Below are positions 51,248 through 62,341 of a stretch of DNA of 64,000 bases, one piece after another. The notes under the pieces were generated by a model, which was given only the letters and a program-made list of their open reading frames with translations, had not been told where the DNA came from and searched no databases. The stretch spans positions 8,333,237 through 8,397,236 of the forward strand of contig JASKMD010000003.1 in assembly GCA_030144725.1 (NCBI GenBank), in the 5' to 3' direction. A program made the position numbers and the translations under genes. The stretch is from Haematococcus lacustris. Lineage: Eukaryota > Chlorophyta > Chlorophyceae > Chlamydomonadales > Haematococcaceae. How positions within the stretch are numbered: position 1 is the stretch's first letter; every line of letters starts with the position of its first letter.

Positions 51248-54200
51248 GGAAAGTGTTAGAAAGCTTACATAGGGAGCTAGAAGCTGCTAGGGTGCCGTCT
51301 AGGCCCGTCATTAGATTGTACCCGATGGCTCGTATTGTGGATCTATAGGAGCCTAGTCGTTTGCGGTGTCGTCTTAGGCATCGTTTGGATTCCGTAGCTG
51401 TGGGGTGGTGGCGGTGTTGGAGGCTTGTGTTGCGGATGTAGGTACCTATCGCAATGAGAAGGAATTGGGCTATTACCCTATTCTGATGGTCGATGACACT
51501 GCCCGTGTGGGTGGGGATACAGTGGTGCGCATGGCTGGTGGTCTCATCCCGGTACTGTTGCTGGCTGCTTGCATTTACATGGTGTCCTTGGGCTACATCG
51601 TAGGCGTGCGGCATAGTACCATAACGGGGTGCCAGGGTGGTGAGGGGTGTAGACCACTCATTCCACAGCCTCATTCGTCCTTTCTTGCTATATGGTGTTC
51701 CTACTACATTCTTATGTCTAGTTAGCCACTGATAGCTGGCCCCAAGGCATTGATCAATGTAGGATGAGTGCGCAGGGCACTGCGAGCGGTCGGTCCAGTT
51801 CCATTGCCAGCAATTGTCTGCCATGGGGGTCTCCGCCCTCCTGCACATTGGGGCATCAGGTGGGGCAGCTGGTGAGGCAGTTGGTGGGGTGGCAGGTGGG
51901 TCTGCGTGGGAGGTGGCAGGTGGGGCAGTAGGTGGGGCTGCAGGTGTGGCAGAAGTGGGGGCAGCTGGTGAGGTAGCAGGTGGGGTGGTAGGTGTGGCGA
52001 CGTGGGGGGTGGCAGATGGGGCAGCAGGTGGTGCCGCAGCTGGGGTAGCAGCAGGTGGGGCTGCGGGTGGGACAACAGGTGGGGCTGCAGGTGGGGTTGG
52101 TGGGGTAGTAGGTGGGGCTACAGGTGTGGCGGCTGGTGAGGCAGCTGGTGAGGCAGCGGGTGGGGTGGCAGGTGGGGTTTCCTGGGAGGTGGCAGGTTGG
52201 GCAGTAGGTGGGGCTACCGGTGCAACGTCAGGGGAGGCAGCAGGTGAGGCAGCAGATGGGGTGGAAGGTGTGGCGGTGTGGGGGGTGGCAGGTGGGGCAG
52301 CAGATGGTGCTGTAGCTGGGGAAGCAGCAGGTGATGCTGTAGCTAGGGCAGCAGCAGGTGGGGCTGTGGGTGGGACAGCAGGTGGGGCTGCAGGTGGGGT
52401 AGTAAGTGGGGCTGCGGGTGTGGCGGCTGGTAGGGTAGCTGGTGAGGCAACTGATGCAGCAACAGGTGGGGCAGTAGGGGGAGCAGGTGGGGCGGTAGGT
52501 AGGGCGGTAGGTAGGGCGGCTAGGTGACTTGTGTGTCTGTGTGTGTTGGTGTCGCGCATGTCAAGGTAGGTTGGTGTCGTGTATGCTGGTGCGTACAAGC
52601 CCAGGTGTTGCTTTACCTTGGTGGAGAGGTCAGGCCGAGGGCCGGTCCAACGATTGCACACCCTCCATCTCGTCCGCCAGGTGCTGAAAGGGGCTGGTGG
52701 AGTTGTGGCGCTTGAGTGGGTGCTTGGTTGGGGACTGCAAGCATCAACGAGATCAGGGATGTGTGTGGAGGGTATATGGGTGTGGCAAGTGTGGGACCGG
52801 GGAGGGGGGGAGGGACATGTGGTTTCACTGCTATGGGGGGTGCACTGGTCGTAGTGGTGTGTGGCTGTAGTGGTGCAGGTCAGGTGCTTGGTTGTATCGA
52901 TGGAGCAAGGTAGGTAATTGTTTCCTGTGTGTTTGTGTTCTCTGACCTGTCTCTCGTCGCTGGTCCGGCGGTTGCTGGACCCTGCGCCCCTTGGTGGCAG
53001 GGATGTGACGGACTGAGCGCGGCCTGGTAGCTGGGTGCTGCTCCTTGGGACTCCCATGGGTGGCCTGGGCATGGCCGCCATGGGGGTTGGGTGCTGCTGC
53101 TGCTCAATGGCGGGGTCTGTCAGGCGGGGGCTGCAGATGTCCACCATGACGGTGTAGATGTCTTGCACCTTGCGGGTAGCAACTGCCCTGGCGCTGTCAG
53201 TGCGGGAGGCTGCAACTTCCAGCATGGCTTTCACCAGTGGCAGGCACTGCGTCACCAGCCTGTCCAGGCTGGAGGTAATGACCACCCCCCTGCGGCTGCC
53301 CTCATGGCCCTGTTGCCAGTCTTCGTTCATCAGATGGCGGCTGCAGTCCAAGAAGAAGTTGGCTTTGCGTTGGTCTGTGTGGGTCAGGTGGTGAGCTTCG
53401 GCCATAACATAGCACGTTGCCCTTAGCATGTTTTCTTTGCGGTGCAGGGGCTGGGCGCTGTCCGTGCCCACTGCGGCTCCGCTGCCTGTGTAGCTGTCGT
53501 CATGTCCAGTGACCGTGATGGCCCTCCTGCTGCTGTCCTGGATCGGCCTGCCCTTGCTGCTCATCGCGGCCACTGTGTACACTATAGCCGCCCGCTCTGG
53601 GCCACCTCCTGGGTAGATGGTGGTCTGAGCCCTGCTGCTCTGCCCAACTGCAGCGATGATGGACGAGGAGTTGCTGCTGGCCAGGGACACATGCTTAGTG
53701 GTAGCGGAGTAACTGCTGACATTGCTAGCTGTAGCTGCTGTGCCTTTGAGAGGCGGGGTCGCGGTGCTGCCTGCCTGGTAGGTGGCGTTCAGGATCAGGT
53801 CAGCCTCCAGGATGGTCAGCTCGGCCTCAGCAACTGCCTTGAGGACAGAGGCCAGGCCTGCCAGGCCAATGCCTGCAGCGGTGCTGAGCACGAGCGAGTG
53901 CTTGGTGTCAAGGCCGCTGACTCTGCTGGTCTGAGGCTGAGTCAGAGCGAATTTGACTTTGCTGCCGCTGATCTGCAGGTCACCGCTGCTCTGTATGGCA
54001 GCACAGGTTTCAGAGTCTGTGAACTCAACTTTGGTCATGCTCCTGTTTGTCACGTCGTGGGCAGAGTGGACTGAGCATGCCAGCAGGTAGACAGGGTGGC
54101 TGCGGAGGGACACATCCTGGGCCATCTTATGGCGCAGGTAGCCTAGGGCTCTGATCAGAGAGATGGCTTTAGCACCTGTGCCCCTGTTTGTTAGGACAGC

Positions 54201-55445
54201 GTTGGCTGCTGGGTCGCTAAGGAAGCCATTGCTGGTCATTTTCAGGGTAAGGGCTATGCTCGGGGAGGGTGCCTTGGGGAAGTAGATGAGGGGCCTGGCC
54301 AGTGTGGTCGTGCTGCTGCTGGCTGTGAGGGGCTGGGTGCACTGGAGGGTGGAAAGCAACCCGCCTGAGGAGATGGTTGCTCCAATCAGCCCTAGCATTC
54401 CAGCTCTGCGGATCTCCTCCTCCTCGTGCGTGGCTTCGATCTGCAGCTCAAAGGTCTCCGTTCCCCCAAGCTTGTAGGTCTCCGCATGGATGGTGTAGTC
54501 TTCACAACCCATGCTGCTCAAGACCTTGTCCACCTTCTCCAGTGTTTCTGCATATGAAGGCATGTGATGGGATTGTAATCTTGTGTGTTTGTGTATTAAA
54601 AGGGTGTGTGTCCTGTCCTGTCCTGTCCTGTGTACGTAAGTGCATGTCAGGCCATGTATGTTTCTAGTCTGTTCTGTGCGTGTATCTGGCCAGCAGGGGA
54701 CATGAAGGCGGTGTTTTGGGCGTCGTGCGAGTCCACATATAGTAAGGTCTCTGCTATGTGGGGCCCTGTCACCTTCTTTGAATGCTGCGGTGAGGTCCTT
54801 GAGGACGACTGCCTTGGTGTCGTAGAGAAACAAGTACGGGGCCAGGACGGCATCTCCAGCGTCTGCGCGCACTACAGCTGCGATAGCCTCCTCATACTCC
54901 AAGGTGCTGTAGCTGTTATGGCGCATATCCCCAGCACGGTTGCTGGAGACGGTCGGGGCGGCTGGGCTCTTGTAGCTGGCCTTCGCTTTGGCGAGGAGGC
55001 TGGCGTGGGTCGCATTGCTGCTAACGAAGATAGCCTTCTTGGGAAGCGCTGCTCTGAGCAAAGTGTGCATGTCGGCCGAGGTCGATGTCAACTTGTAGAT
55101 CGCTGCGGTCAGGTAGAAAGGGTCACGATCCGTGTTGCTAATTCCGTAGGGGGTATCAATGTGGTGGAGAGTTGGGGTCTTAGTATGGGTGCACGTTGGC
55201 CAGGGGCCAAAGTTGTTTGCGTAGCTACCGTGGGGCGAACCCTCAACGGTGCCGTGTTGGCCTGACAAGTGCGGAGCTGGATGGCCACTTGTGCCACCCA
55301 AGCTTACCGCACCCCAGCACCAACACGCGCACAACAACCAGAGACAGGTTAGGATTACGGTAGGCCTTCTCCTGGGCTTACCATCAACATCCATAGCCTG
55401 TGCAGCGCGCGTTGTACAAGTCGGGGTTGATGAATCGACGCTCAT
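51248..55445 (-). CDS. Retrotransposon polyprotein part 1: ORF1-like region
   Basis: About 1,399 codons from 55445. The N terminus has a hydrophobic segment (TVILTCLWLLCACWCWGAV, residues ~29-47). Residues ~300-900 form the only well-structured part, opening MPSYAETLEKVDKVLSSMG at an internal ATG (54561-54563) and including TSSLDRLVTQCLPLVKAMLE. A long Pro/Ala/Thr repeat (51850-52525) and a basic, His/Thr-rich end follow. Two stretches rich in HTH/THT (near 54590-54650 and 52880-52560) read like retained introns or linkers. No RRM or zinc knuckle is recognised, so the RNA-binding role usual for ORF1 is assumed from position. The frame continues into part 2 when the 48062-51243 insert is discounted. 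Confidence 0.75.
51850..52525. repeat. Coding minisatellite for Pro/Ala repeats in ORF1
   Basis: GCAGGTGGGGC-type units (CCCCACCTGC on the coding strand) encode APPAAPPTAPPAT-like peptide. Longer blocks recur, e.g. near 51900-51960 and 52195-52250, showing internal duplication. Confidence 0.85.
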
Positions 55446-55546
55446 TCGGCAGCTCCTGACGTGCTCTGTAAGACTCTGCCGTTGGATAGTCTAGAGCTCG
55501 CTTCGGTGCGGCGGAATTTTGCGTTGAGTTTTCAAACCAGAATTGT

Positions 55547-55558
55547 GTACTGTTCGCG
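55547..55558. repeat. Target-site duplication of the retrotransposon, 5' side
   Basis: GTACTGTTCGCG, identical to 34057-34068. The sequence beyond it (to 55606) resumes the GGTACC/ACAGTACTGTAG repeat of the other flank. Confidence 0.85.
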
Positions 55559-55737
55559 TACTCGCGAGGTACCCCGACAGTACTGTAGACACCTACAGTA
55601 CTGTAGCATGGCCGTATCTCACCAACCGCGCAAAATCACGAATTTTAGTTTCAACCCCCAATCTTACAATACCTTCTTTTGACTATGTACCAAGTCCGAG
55701 GCTCTGAATCTCAAAAATGCTGTTACTAATTTGCCTG

Positions 55738-55960
55738 AGTGATTATGCACACCTGCCAACTGCTGAGCCTTGCACTCTGCACTGAGATCTGGGTGATCAG
55801 CCAAGACTCTGGCTGCCATGCTGTGCTTGAATACCCCACCCTCAGAGTCATGGCGGCCCTTGAAATGAGATGTGGCCCCATACGACCACCACACTGACAC
55901 CCTGTACCTCATGGCCATGCGCCGGTGCAGCTGCAATGCCGGTGTGCCCTTGAATTGGGC
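55738..55960 (-). pseudogene. Transposase-like protein of element C, N-terminal half
   Basis: The minus-strand frame VWWSYGATSHFKGRHDSEGG followed by VLADHPDLSAECKAQQ matches VWWSYGATAHFKGRHDSEGG...ILADRV in element B, and stops matching at the border of the 27-kb block. Its continuation is at 27877-28467. Just upstream, a 25-bp unit (CAACTCAAGCCCAATTCAAG...) is tandemly duplicated near 55950-56000. Confidence 0.6.
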
Positions 55961-57037
55961 TTGAGTTGTGCCCTTGAATTGGGCTTGAGTTGTGCAGCGG
56001 TATTAATTTCGCGCACAGTGCGAGAAAGGTAGCAATGAGGGCGCCTAACGGCGGCACAGGGTCCAACCCGTCGGGGATGAACACAGGGTGCCGCCAATCG
56101 CCTCCTATGATGAGATTGCCCCATGCCAAATCCACCCTCTGCCACATTTTGTCATTGTATGTACCACACAATGTGATGGAGCTTGCCTGGGGTTCATCCC
56201 GGAATATAGACCCGCCCAGCTATCAGTGAAAGGTGGAAGCACGTGGAAAGGACCAAAGGCCAAAAAGTTTATGGTCTTGACAGAAGCCCCGAAATGATGG
56301 GGTCAAGGTTTCAGCAGAGTGCACGGTAGCGAATTAAAGTCCACGCACGGTGCTGCTGACACCTTAGTGAGATGCTCTGCTTGCTTGGAGGGAGGGTTAG
56401 GCAGGTCTCGCGCCAGGTGTCAGGAAGGGCCCGGGCCATGAGGGGTCCCGACCCAACCCAGGGAATCTTGCGCTTCGACCTGCGACCCACGTACGGTGGC
56501 ACCCAGTTGAGCCCCAGGCTGCAGCGAGCGACCATGTTCACAGTCCGCGGGAATGGCGGGCGGTGTACTGGGACAAGGCTTCAGTCTAAAACGCGAGTTT
56601 TAGCGCGCGCGAGTTACCGCGATAGCCTTCGCTATCCTCCACTAGGGCGTGGTGCGATGCGCAGGCCTGTCACGGATTGGCATGGCCAATGGCCGGGGTG
56701 ACCTGTGAACAGTTAAGACTGAGCGTCCGAATGCAGATGCCAAGCTCTTTAAATGACTCTTTAGAGTAGTAAGGTGGGGCCCCGCGTGACAGTGAGCACA
56801 AGTCGCGAGTTTTCCATCAACCATTGTATTGCCAACAGCCGAACGGCGTTTACTATTGGTGCTCGGTTCCGCGTTTACATGTCGTGCAGAACTAGCGGCG
56901 CACAGAGGCAAGCTGGCTGGGCAAGCTGGCATTGACTTGCTTATATAACATACTTGCACTATTGTACAACAATCGTGACGCTAGCTTGCCACACCACATA
57001 GTCACCAGCAGAAGCAACGAGCATACACCGGCCCGTA

Positions 57038-59677
57038 TCATAGGCGTCGGCTCTTGGCCACCTTGCTCTTGATGCCAGTGGCCTCGCCTGCATAAGCCGC
57101 AGCCCCAGCGTCGCGGGTCTTAGAGCCGTCTTGCACCGCCCCGCTGCGCCGCACCAGCGCCTTTGCGAACATGATGCGGTGCTTCTTTCGCGGGTTTTTT
57201 AGATCTTTGCGCCTGCGGTGCAACACGCAGGGCTCTGCCATGAGGAATAGATTGAAACGAGCAGTGGAGCCTGCCTCAATCCAAATGCTGCGTGCATGCT
57301 AGACATGCAATGCTGACTGAGGTAGTCAGCTGGGACAAGTTTAGTGTTCATGAACTGATGTCTAGCGCCATGTGGGCAGCACCAAGCTTCAGCTAGTGTA
57401 GGGTAAGTGCTTTCAGCACAGTCGCAGCAGGTAAGTTTGGGTCACACCTGTGAGGGGTGAGGCCTCTGTTCTTCTCAATAGCCTTGGTGATGCCACGAGC
57501 TCCAGCACCTGCTGAGGGGTCAGGCAGAGGTGGGGGCAGCTGGGGCGCTCGATGGGCTTCCGCTCTTGCCTTCTTGCGGCTGGCAGCTGCCTCCTGCAAA
57601 ACGAGGGCAATCAAGCAGACCGGTGGCCTCCAGCATACCACTAGCAGCACCACCAATGCCATCAGTCACTTGCTACCACACAACATGTAGGGTGATGCAA
57701 GCCTTGAACAGGCCAGACAAGGGTGCATAGATACCATTCCATGAGCTACACCAGCTATACTCCCAGTACTCACATGCCGTTGTATGCCAGCAGTTGGTCA
57801 GGTATCAAAGCAAGCAGCAGACAGCACACCTTGGCAGCTTGGTAAAAGTCGTCCTCCTCGCCCTGTTCCCGGGTGCCTCTCTTGCTGGACCCACGACCTC
57901 CCGGAACCACATCATAATCCTCAAACCCATTGTCGTCATCGTCCTGCTGCGGGGGCATGACGGCCTTCCGGGCTGCGACCGCATCAAACTTGGCGCGTCG
58001 CTCTGACAAGTTGGCTCGCCGAGGCAGATCCTCATCGCCCCCAAGTGTGACCTGGCGGACAGGCTCCGCCCCGAAGCGCTGCGACACTTTCTGTCGAGCA
58101 AAAACATCCGCCAGCGTGTTGCCACGTGTTGCGCCTGCCCCTGCGTCTGCAGCTGATGTCGCTGCCACCAGGTCTGCGACCTCGTCAGCGAAGTCGCCTA
58201 CTAAGGACGAGGCAGTCATCCCGGCGCGCCGCTGTGCTTTCAGGGCCTTGACCTGCGAAAGAACATCGCACCTTTGCAGTTGGGCCCCTGCTGGCAGATT
58301 GTAACGATGTGAAGCACAGCACGGCACGATGCAAAGCACACAAGCAACTCAAGCACATGCAGCAGACAATCGAGAAATGTTTGCATTGTTTTCACAACTG
58401 TGCTGCACAGCCACACGCCTCTGCAGGGGAGCCAGCGAGGAGATGAACAAGACAGCCCCACTCAAAAGTCACACGTATGTGGTCATTGAGATGCAGGACG
58501 TGAGGTCAGTGTGCGCGACTTATGTGGCCAGACCCCCCATGGCCACCTGCTGTTCAGGCAGGGGCGGGGGGGCTGGATGGAAGGTTCGCGGCTGTGGGCA
58601 TGCACTAGCATACATGCATGCATGTGTGCACGCATGCCACTGTTTGTCCCATGAACTTCATCATGGCGTGTGAGAGGTGGCTGGAGGTGGCAGGGCAGCA
58701 TTGAAACTGGTCTAGGCAGGAGACCTAGGGCAGGCAGAGCTCATGTGAAGCTAAGGGAAAGATTTCAGGTCCCAGGCCGTCAAACCAACTGGCGACTGAA
58801 GAAGGAAGTGGGAGGAAGGTAGCAGGGAGGAGGCCATGGGTGTGGGGCTGGCTATGCAGCTGGCTGCAGGGTGGTGGCCAGGCTGACCTGATCTCGTGAT
58901 AAGGGCACACGTGTCATGATGTCCTCCTCCTCCTGCTGCCGTGCTTCCAGCTTCTGTCGGGTCTTGATTGCGGCCATGCTGCAGCACCGCCACACCCGCA
59001 GCAGACGCACCAGACAGCCATGTGGCCAGGGGCATTGTCAACTGCTATGAACATTGTCATGTGCATTTATCAAACAGTGCAGCTAAGTAAGAGTATGGGT
59101 GTGGCTGCAAAGCTGCCCATGGCTGGACCTTCCTCCTTAAACTCCCTGCTAGGGCAGGGAGGCAGCCAGAAGCCAGGGCCAGGCCCACGGTGTCACTATT
59201 TCTGCCAGGCAATTCCTTCAGCCACAAGCATGTGGAACATAGGTGGGTACAGATGCAGGTGGCAGGTATTTGTAGTACAATGTCCATTGACATCACACTG
59301 CCCAGTGTCTGGTGTCTAGTCCGGGTCCACTGCCCGACTGGTCCAGTGTTAGGCCCACCTGTCAAAGCCTGGCAGGGCGGTGCGCAGCTCCTCAGGAGCT
59401 CCAGCCACCTCTGCAGCCAGCTCAGCCACTGCGTCACTGCGGGCAGCCCTGCGCTTGGCCTCCGCCATCCGCCGCTGGTCCTCTCGTGACTGCCTGCCAC
59501 CGCCCATCTCCCTGCGGCCAGAACACAAACAGAACAAACAGGTCATAGCCGACTACTCCTACCACACCACATGACTCACTGGTGTGGCTGATGTAGCGTG
59601 TGTGATTGGCCATGCATCGCAGCAGCAATAACTATGATGACATCTCAGTCATTTGCCATCCATCCACAGTGTGTGTG

Positions 59678-59708
<31 letters not shown>

Positions 59709-62308
59709 TTGAGCGTTCTGTTGTCTTGGTTAAAGGAAAAAGGCAAGGAGGCCAGCAGCAGCTAGCACAGCCATGCCACAACCCAGCCCAGCCCAGCCAC
59801 CAGAGGTGGATTCTTCCACCACTCATGACACCAGCACCAATACCCAAAAGACAAGCTATGAGCCGAAGAGGGCGAGCAAGAGAAGCAGCAGGAGGCAGCA
59901 CAGCAGGAACTGTCAGCTGTATGATCCTGGCTCACCCTTCCATGCTGACGGGGTTGAGACGAGGTGGGCGGTACAGCCCACTCCCTTTGTCTGTCACACC
60001 ACCAGCAGTGACTGCCTTGGACCCCGCAGCCAGCTGCCCTGCTGCCGCCGCTGCCCCTGCGCTGCCACCCTTGGGGACCAGAGTGTCAGGGCGGGGGCCG
60101 TAGCGCATCACATCTGCCTCATCCTCCTCCTGCTCCCCAGCTGCTGCAGAGCCCCCGCCTGCAAAAACATTAACATTAACCAACAGGGTGTGAGTTTATG
60201 GTGCCATTAGCTGCAGGGTGTGAGACATTGAAATAGGCTCATGAGAAGCAGCGCCCCAGCCTCATATCCTGATCAGGAGCTAGAAGGCACCCAGCTCACA
60301 TGCAGCCTAACTCACGACAGGGCTGCCTTTCACTTCCGCGACCAGCTGCAAGGTGCGAAGCACTGGCCCTGATTGTGGCTGTAGCATTGCCTGCTTGAAG
60401 TTTTGTGGAAAACAATACTGCTTGAGGCGCGCTGCCACTGCCTCTTGATGGCTGAAGAAGATGAAGAAGAGGACTACTCCGGCAGAGCCGGCGTGCACTC
60501 AGGGAAGCTCCCACCAAGCCTCTTGATGGCGCTGACAGCCTCCTCCGCTGCCCACCTTGTCTGTGGCTACCAAGCAAACCCCTGCATCACCTGTAGGTGG
60601 CTCGTCCTCACCTTGCTGTAGCTCTGCAGTGGCGGCCAAGCTGGCTGCTCTCAACAGCTTGTCCACCTGATAGGCTAGCTGCTTGTCAATGGGACGAATC
60701 TTCTCAAGGTACGACCTGATCTCCACAAGCCTGCAGCCGAGCCCAGGGCCACGACGGTTCACTCAGCAACGCACAGCTCAGGGTCAATGGTGGCAAGGGT
60801 AACGAAGGGAGCTCGAGGTGGGGTGAGCTGGGCTCTGTGAGACTATTCACACTGCATTCAAACTAGCGCATTAAATTCACCTGATATACTGCCCCTGCTC
60901 CCTGCCTTCTCTTCCTGCTCTTCATGAAGGAAAGGCGTCAACTATGGTCTCCAAATTGATTCCATACCAAATGACCGAGTTCCATGACAATACCACACTT
61001 CACCATACCCCTGCAACTGCCATAGCTCCCTGCCTTTCCTTCTTACATAAGCAAGGTGCAATCTATGGTCTCATCCCCAATGTGATACCTTACCACATTG
61101 AACGACCTAGCCACATGGAAACCCCTGCTGCTGCCCCTTCCTGCCTGCCCGCCCACGCCATCCACCTGCCTCACCTCATGATCACAGGGTGATCCCTGAC
61201 TGGCCTGCCCTCCGCCTTGAGCATGAGGTAGAACACGATGTGGCAGCAGTAGTGCAGCATGAGCAGGTGCTTGGCCTCCAGGTAGCTCAGGCCCTCCGCA
61301 GTGGCCAGGCGCCCAGACCGCACCTCCTGGAGCAGCGGGCCCACACGGTGGCGCACCTGCACAGGCAACAGGGTCGGCAGGAGGACTGTCGCGCTGGGCA
61401 AGTCAGGGTAAGTAACAATGGCGAGGTGAAGAAGACAGGCAACTTGCTGGAAGCATTAGGTGGGAATGCCATGGGGTGGAGTAGAAGTAGCAAGATGCAG
61501 AAACAGCAGGGCAGCTCTTTACGTCATCACCATCATCATCGCCATCGCCATCATCGCCATCAGTGCATGACACTCGCCTGTCAGCATGGCTGCCACACAC
61601 AGTCCCATTGACACAATGCCACACGCTGACAGCGTCAACCTTGCTAGCCAATCACCACTCCTCTTTAAACAAATGTCCTTTTCAGCCTTCAGCTACCCTG
61701 CCTTACTTCCATGCCTACTTCCATGCCTACTTCCATGCCTACTTCCATGCCTACTTCCATGCCATCTGACATGCCATCTGACATGCCATCTGACATGCCT
61801 ACTTCCATGCCATCTGACATGCCTACTTCCATGCCATCTGACATGCCTACTGACATGCCTACTGACATGCCTACTGACATGCCTACTGACATGCCTATTT
61901 CCATGCCTACTGACATGCCTACTGACATGCATACTGACATGCATACTGACACACTTCCTGTCCTTTGCACCTGTCTAGGCCCCTGGCCCTCAGCCCCTAG
62001 CCACTCCCCTCCTCGGGAATGCCCCGCCTCATCCCGCTGAAGGACCCCACCTCATGTAGGCTGGCCTGCAGGTCCTCAATCAGGGCCAGCAGCTCAGGGG
62101 CGTCAGCCAGCAGCGCTGCGCTGCGCTCGTCAGCTGTCAGCGCGTGCAGCTCCTTGGCCACCTCCTCAGTGTGAGGGGCATCTTTGAGCAGGCAGGCAGG
62201 CAGGCAGGCGATCAGGCAGGAAGGTAAGCAGCCAAGACAATAGCACGTTAAAAGGCAGGTGAGGTGATGACAGGATTGAGGGTTAGGCAGATATTGAGGG
62301 CGGGCGGG

Positions 62309-62341
<33 letters not shown>

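Larger units (their letters stand above)
34069..55546 (-). mobile_element. Giant Dualen/RandI-like non-LTR retrotransposon with three nested insertions
   Basis: A minus-strand element flanked by the 12-bp duplication GTACTGTTCGCG, with a short 5' leader (~100 bp), a 3' UTR of ~100 bp and a (CTT)4 tail. The domains are: ORF1-like region, 2A-like motif, two cysteine-protease-like domains, AP endonuclease, reverse transcriptase, PHD finger, RNase H, CCHC finger and restriction-like endonuclease. Having both endonuclease types is the hallmark of the Dualen/RandI clade from Chlamydomonas. DNA transposons at 48062-51243, 42965-45215 and 37696-40364 interrupt it. Leaving out each insert with one target duplication keeps one frame open from 55445 to 34175 (about 4,385 codons in ~13.4 kb). 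There are no other stops, so the insertions look recent. Confidence 0.9.
28468..55737. mobile_element. ~27-kb insertion block in element C with 13-bp inverted ends
   Basis: The block starts CAGGCAAATTAGT (28468-28480) and ends with the exact complement (55725-55737). The next bases outward also mirror (ATCACA and AGTGAT). The gene of element C breaks exactly at these points. I see no convincing target-site duplication, so the mechanism is open: a TIR transposon with diverged flanks or a rearrangement. The block holds palindromic and satellite repeats, GGGCT and GGGGGC arrays, no recognised gene of its own, and the giant retrotransposon. Confidence 0.45.
27403..56703 (-). mobile_element. GGTCAC-family DNA transposon C, split by a ~27-kb insertion
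   Basis: The terminal inverted repeats begin GGTCACCCCGGCCATTGGCC at 27403 and end with its complement at 56703. They stay similar for at least ~150 bp, to about 27555 and 56550. A direct TGTG duplication flanks them at 27399-27402 and 56704-56707. Inside the left arm (to about 28467) and the right arm (from about 55738) are the two halves of one gene, homologous to the gene in the complete element at 48062-51243. The element's own length is therefore only about 2.0 kb; the rest is nested DNA. Compared with the 3.2-kb relative it lacks most of the transposase N terminus, so it was probably an internally deleted copy. Confidence 0.75.

Noticed and set aside
61586..62040. Cys/Leu-Pro or Met-Pro-Thr repeat protein
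   Set aside because: Lies in a UTP3 intron and is a 12-bp minisatellite.
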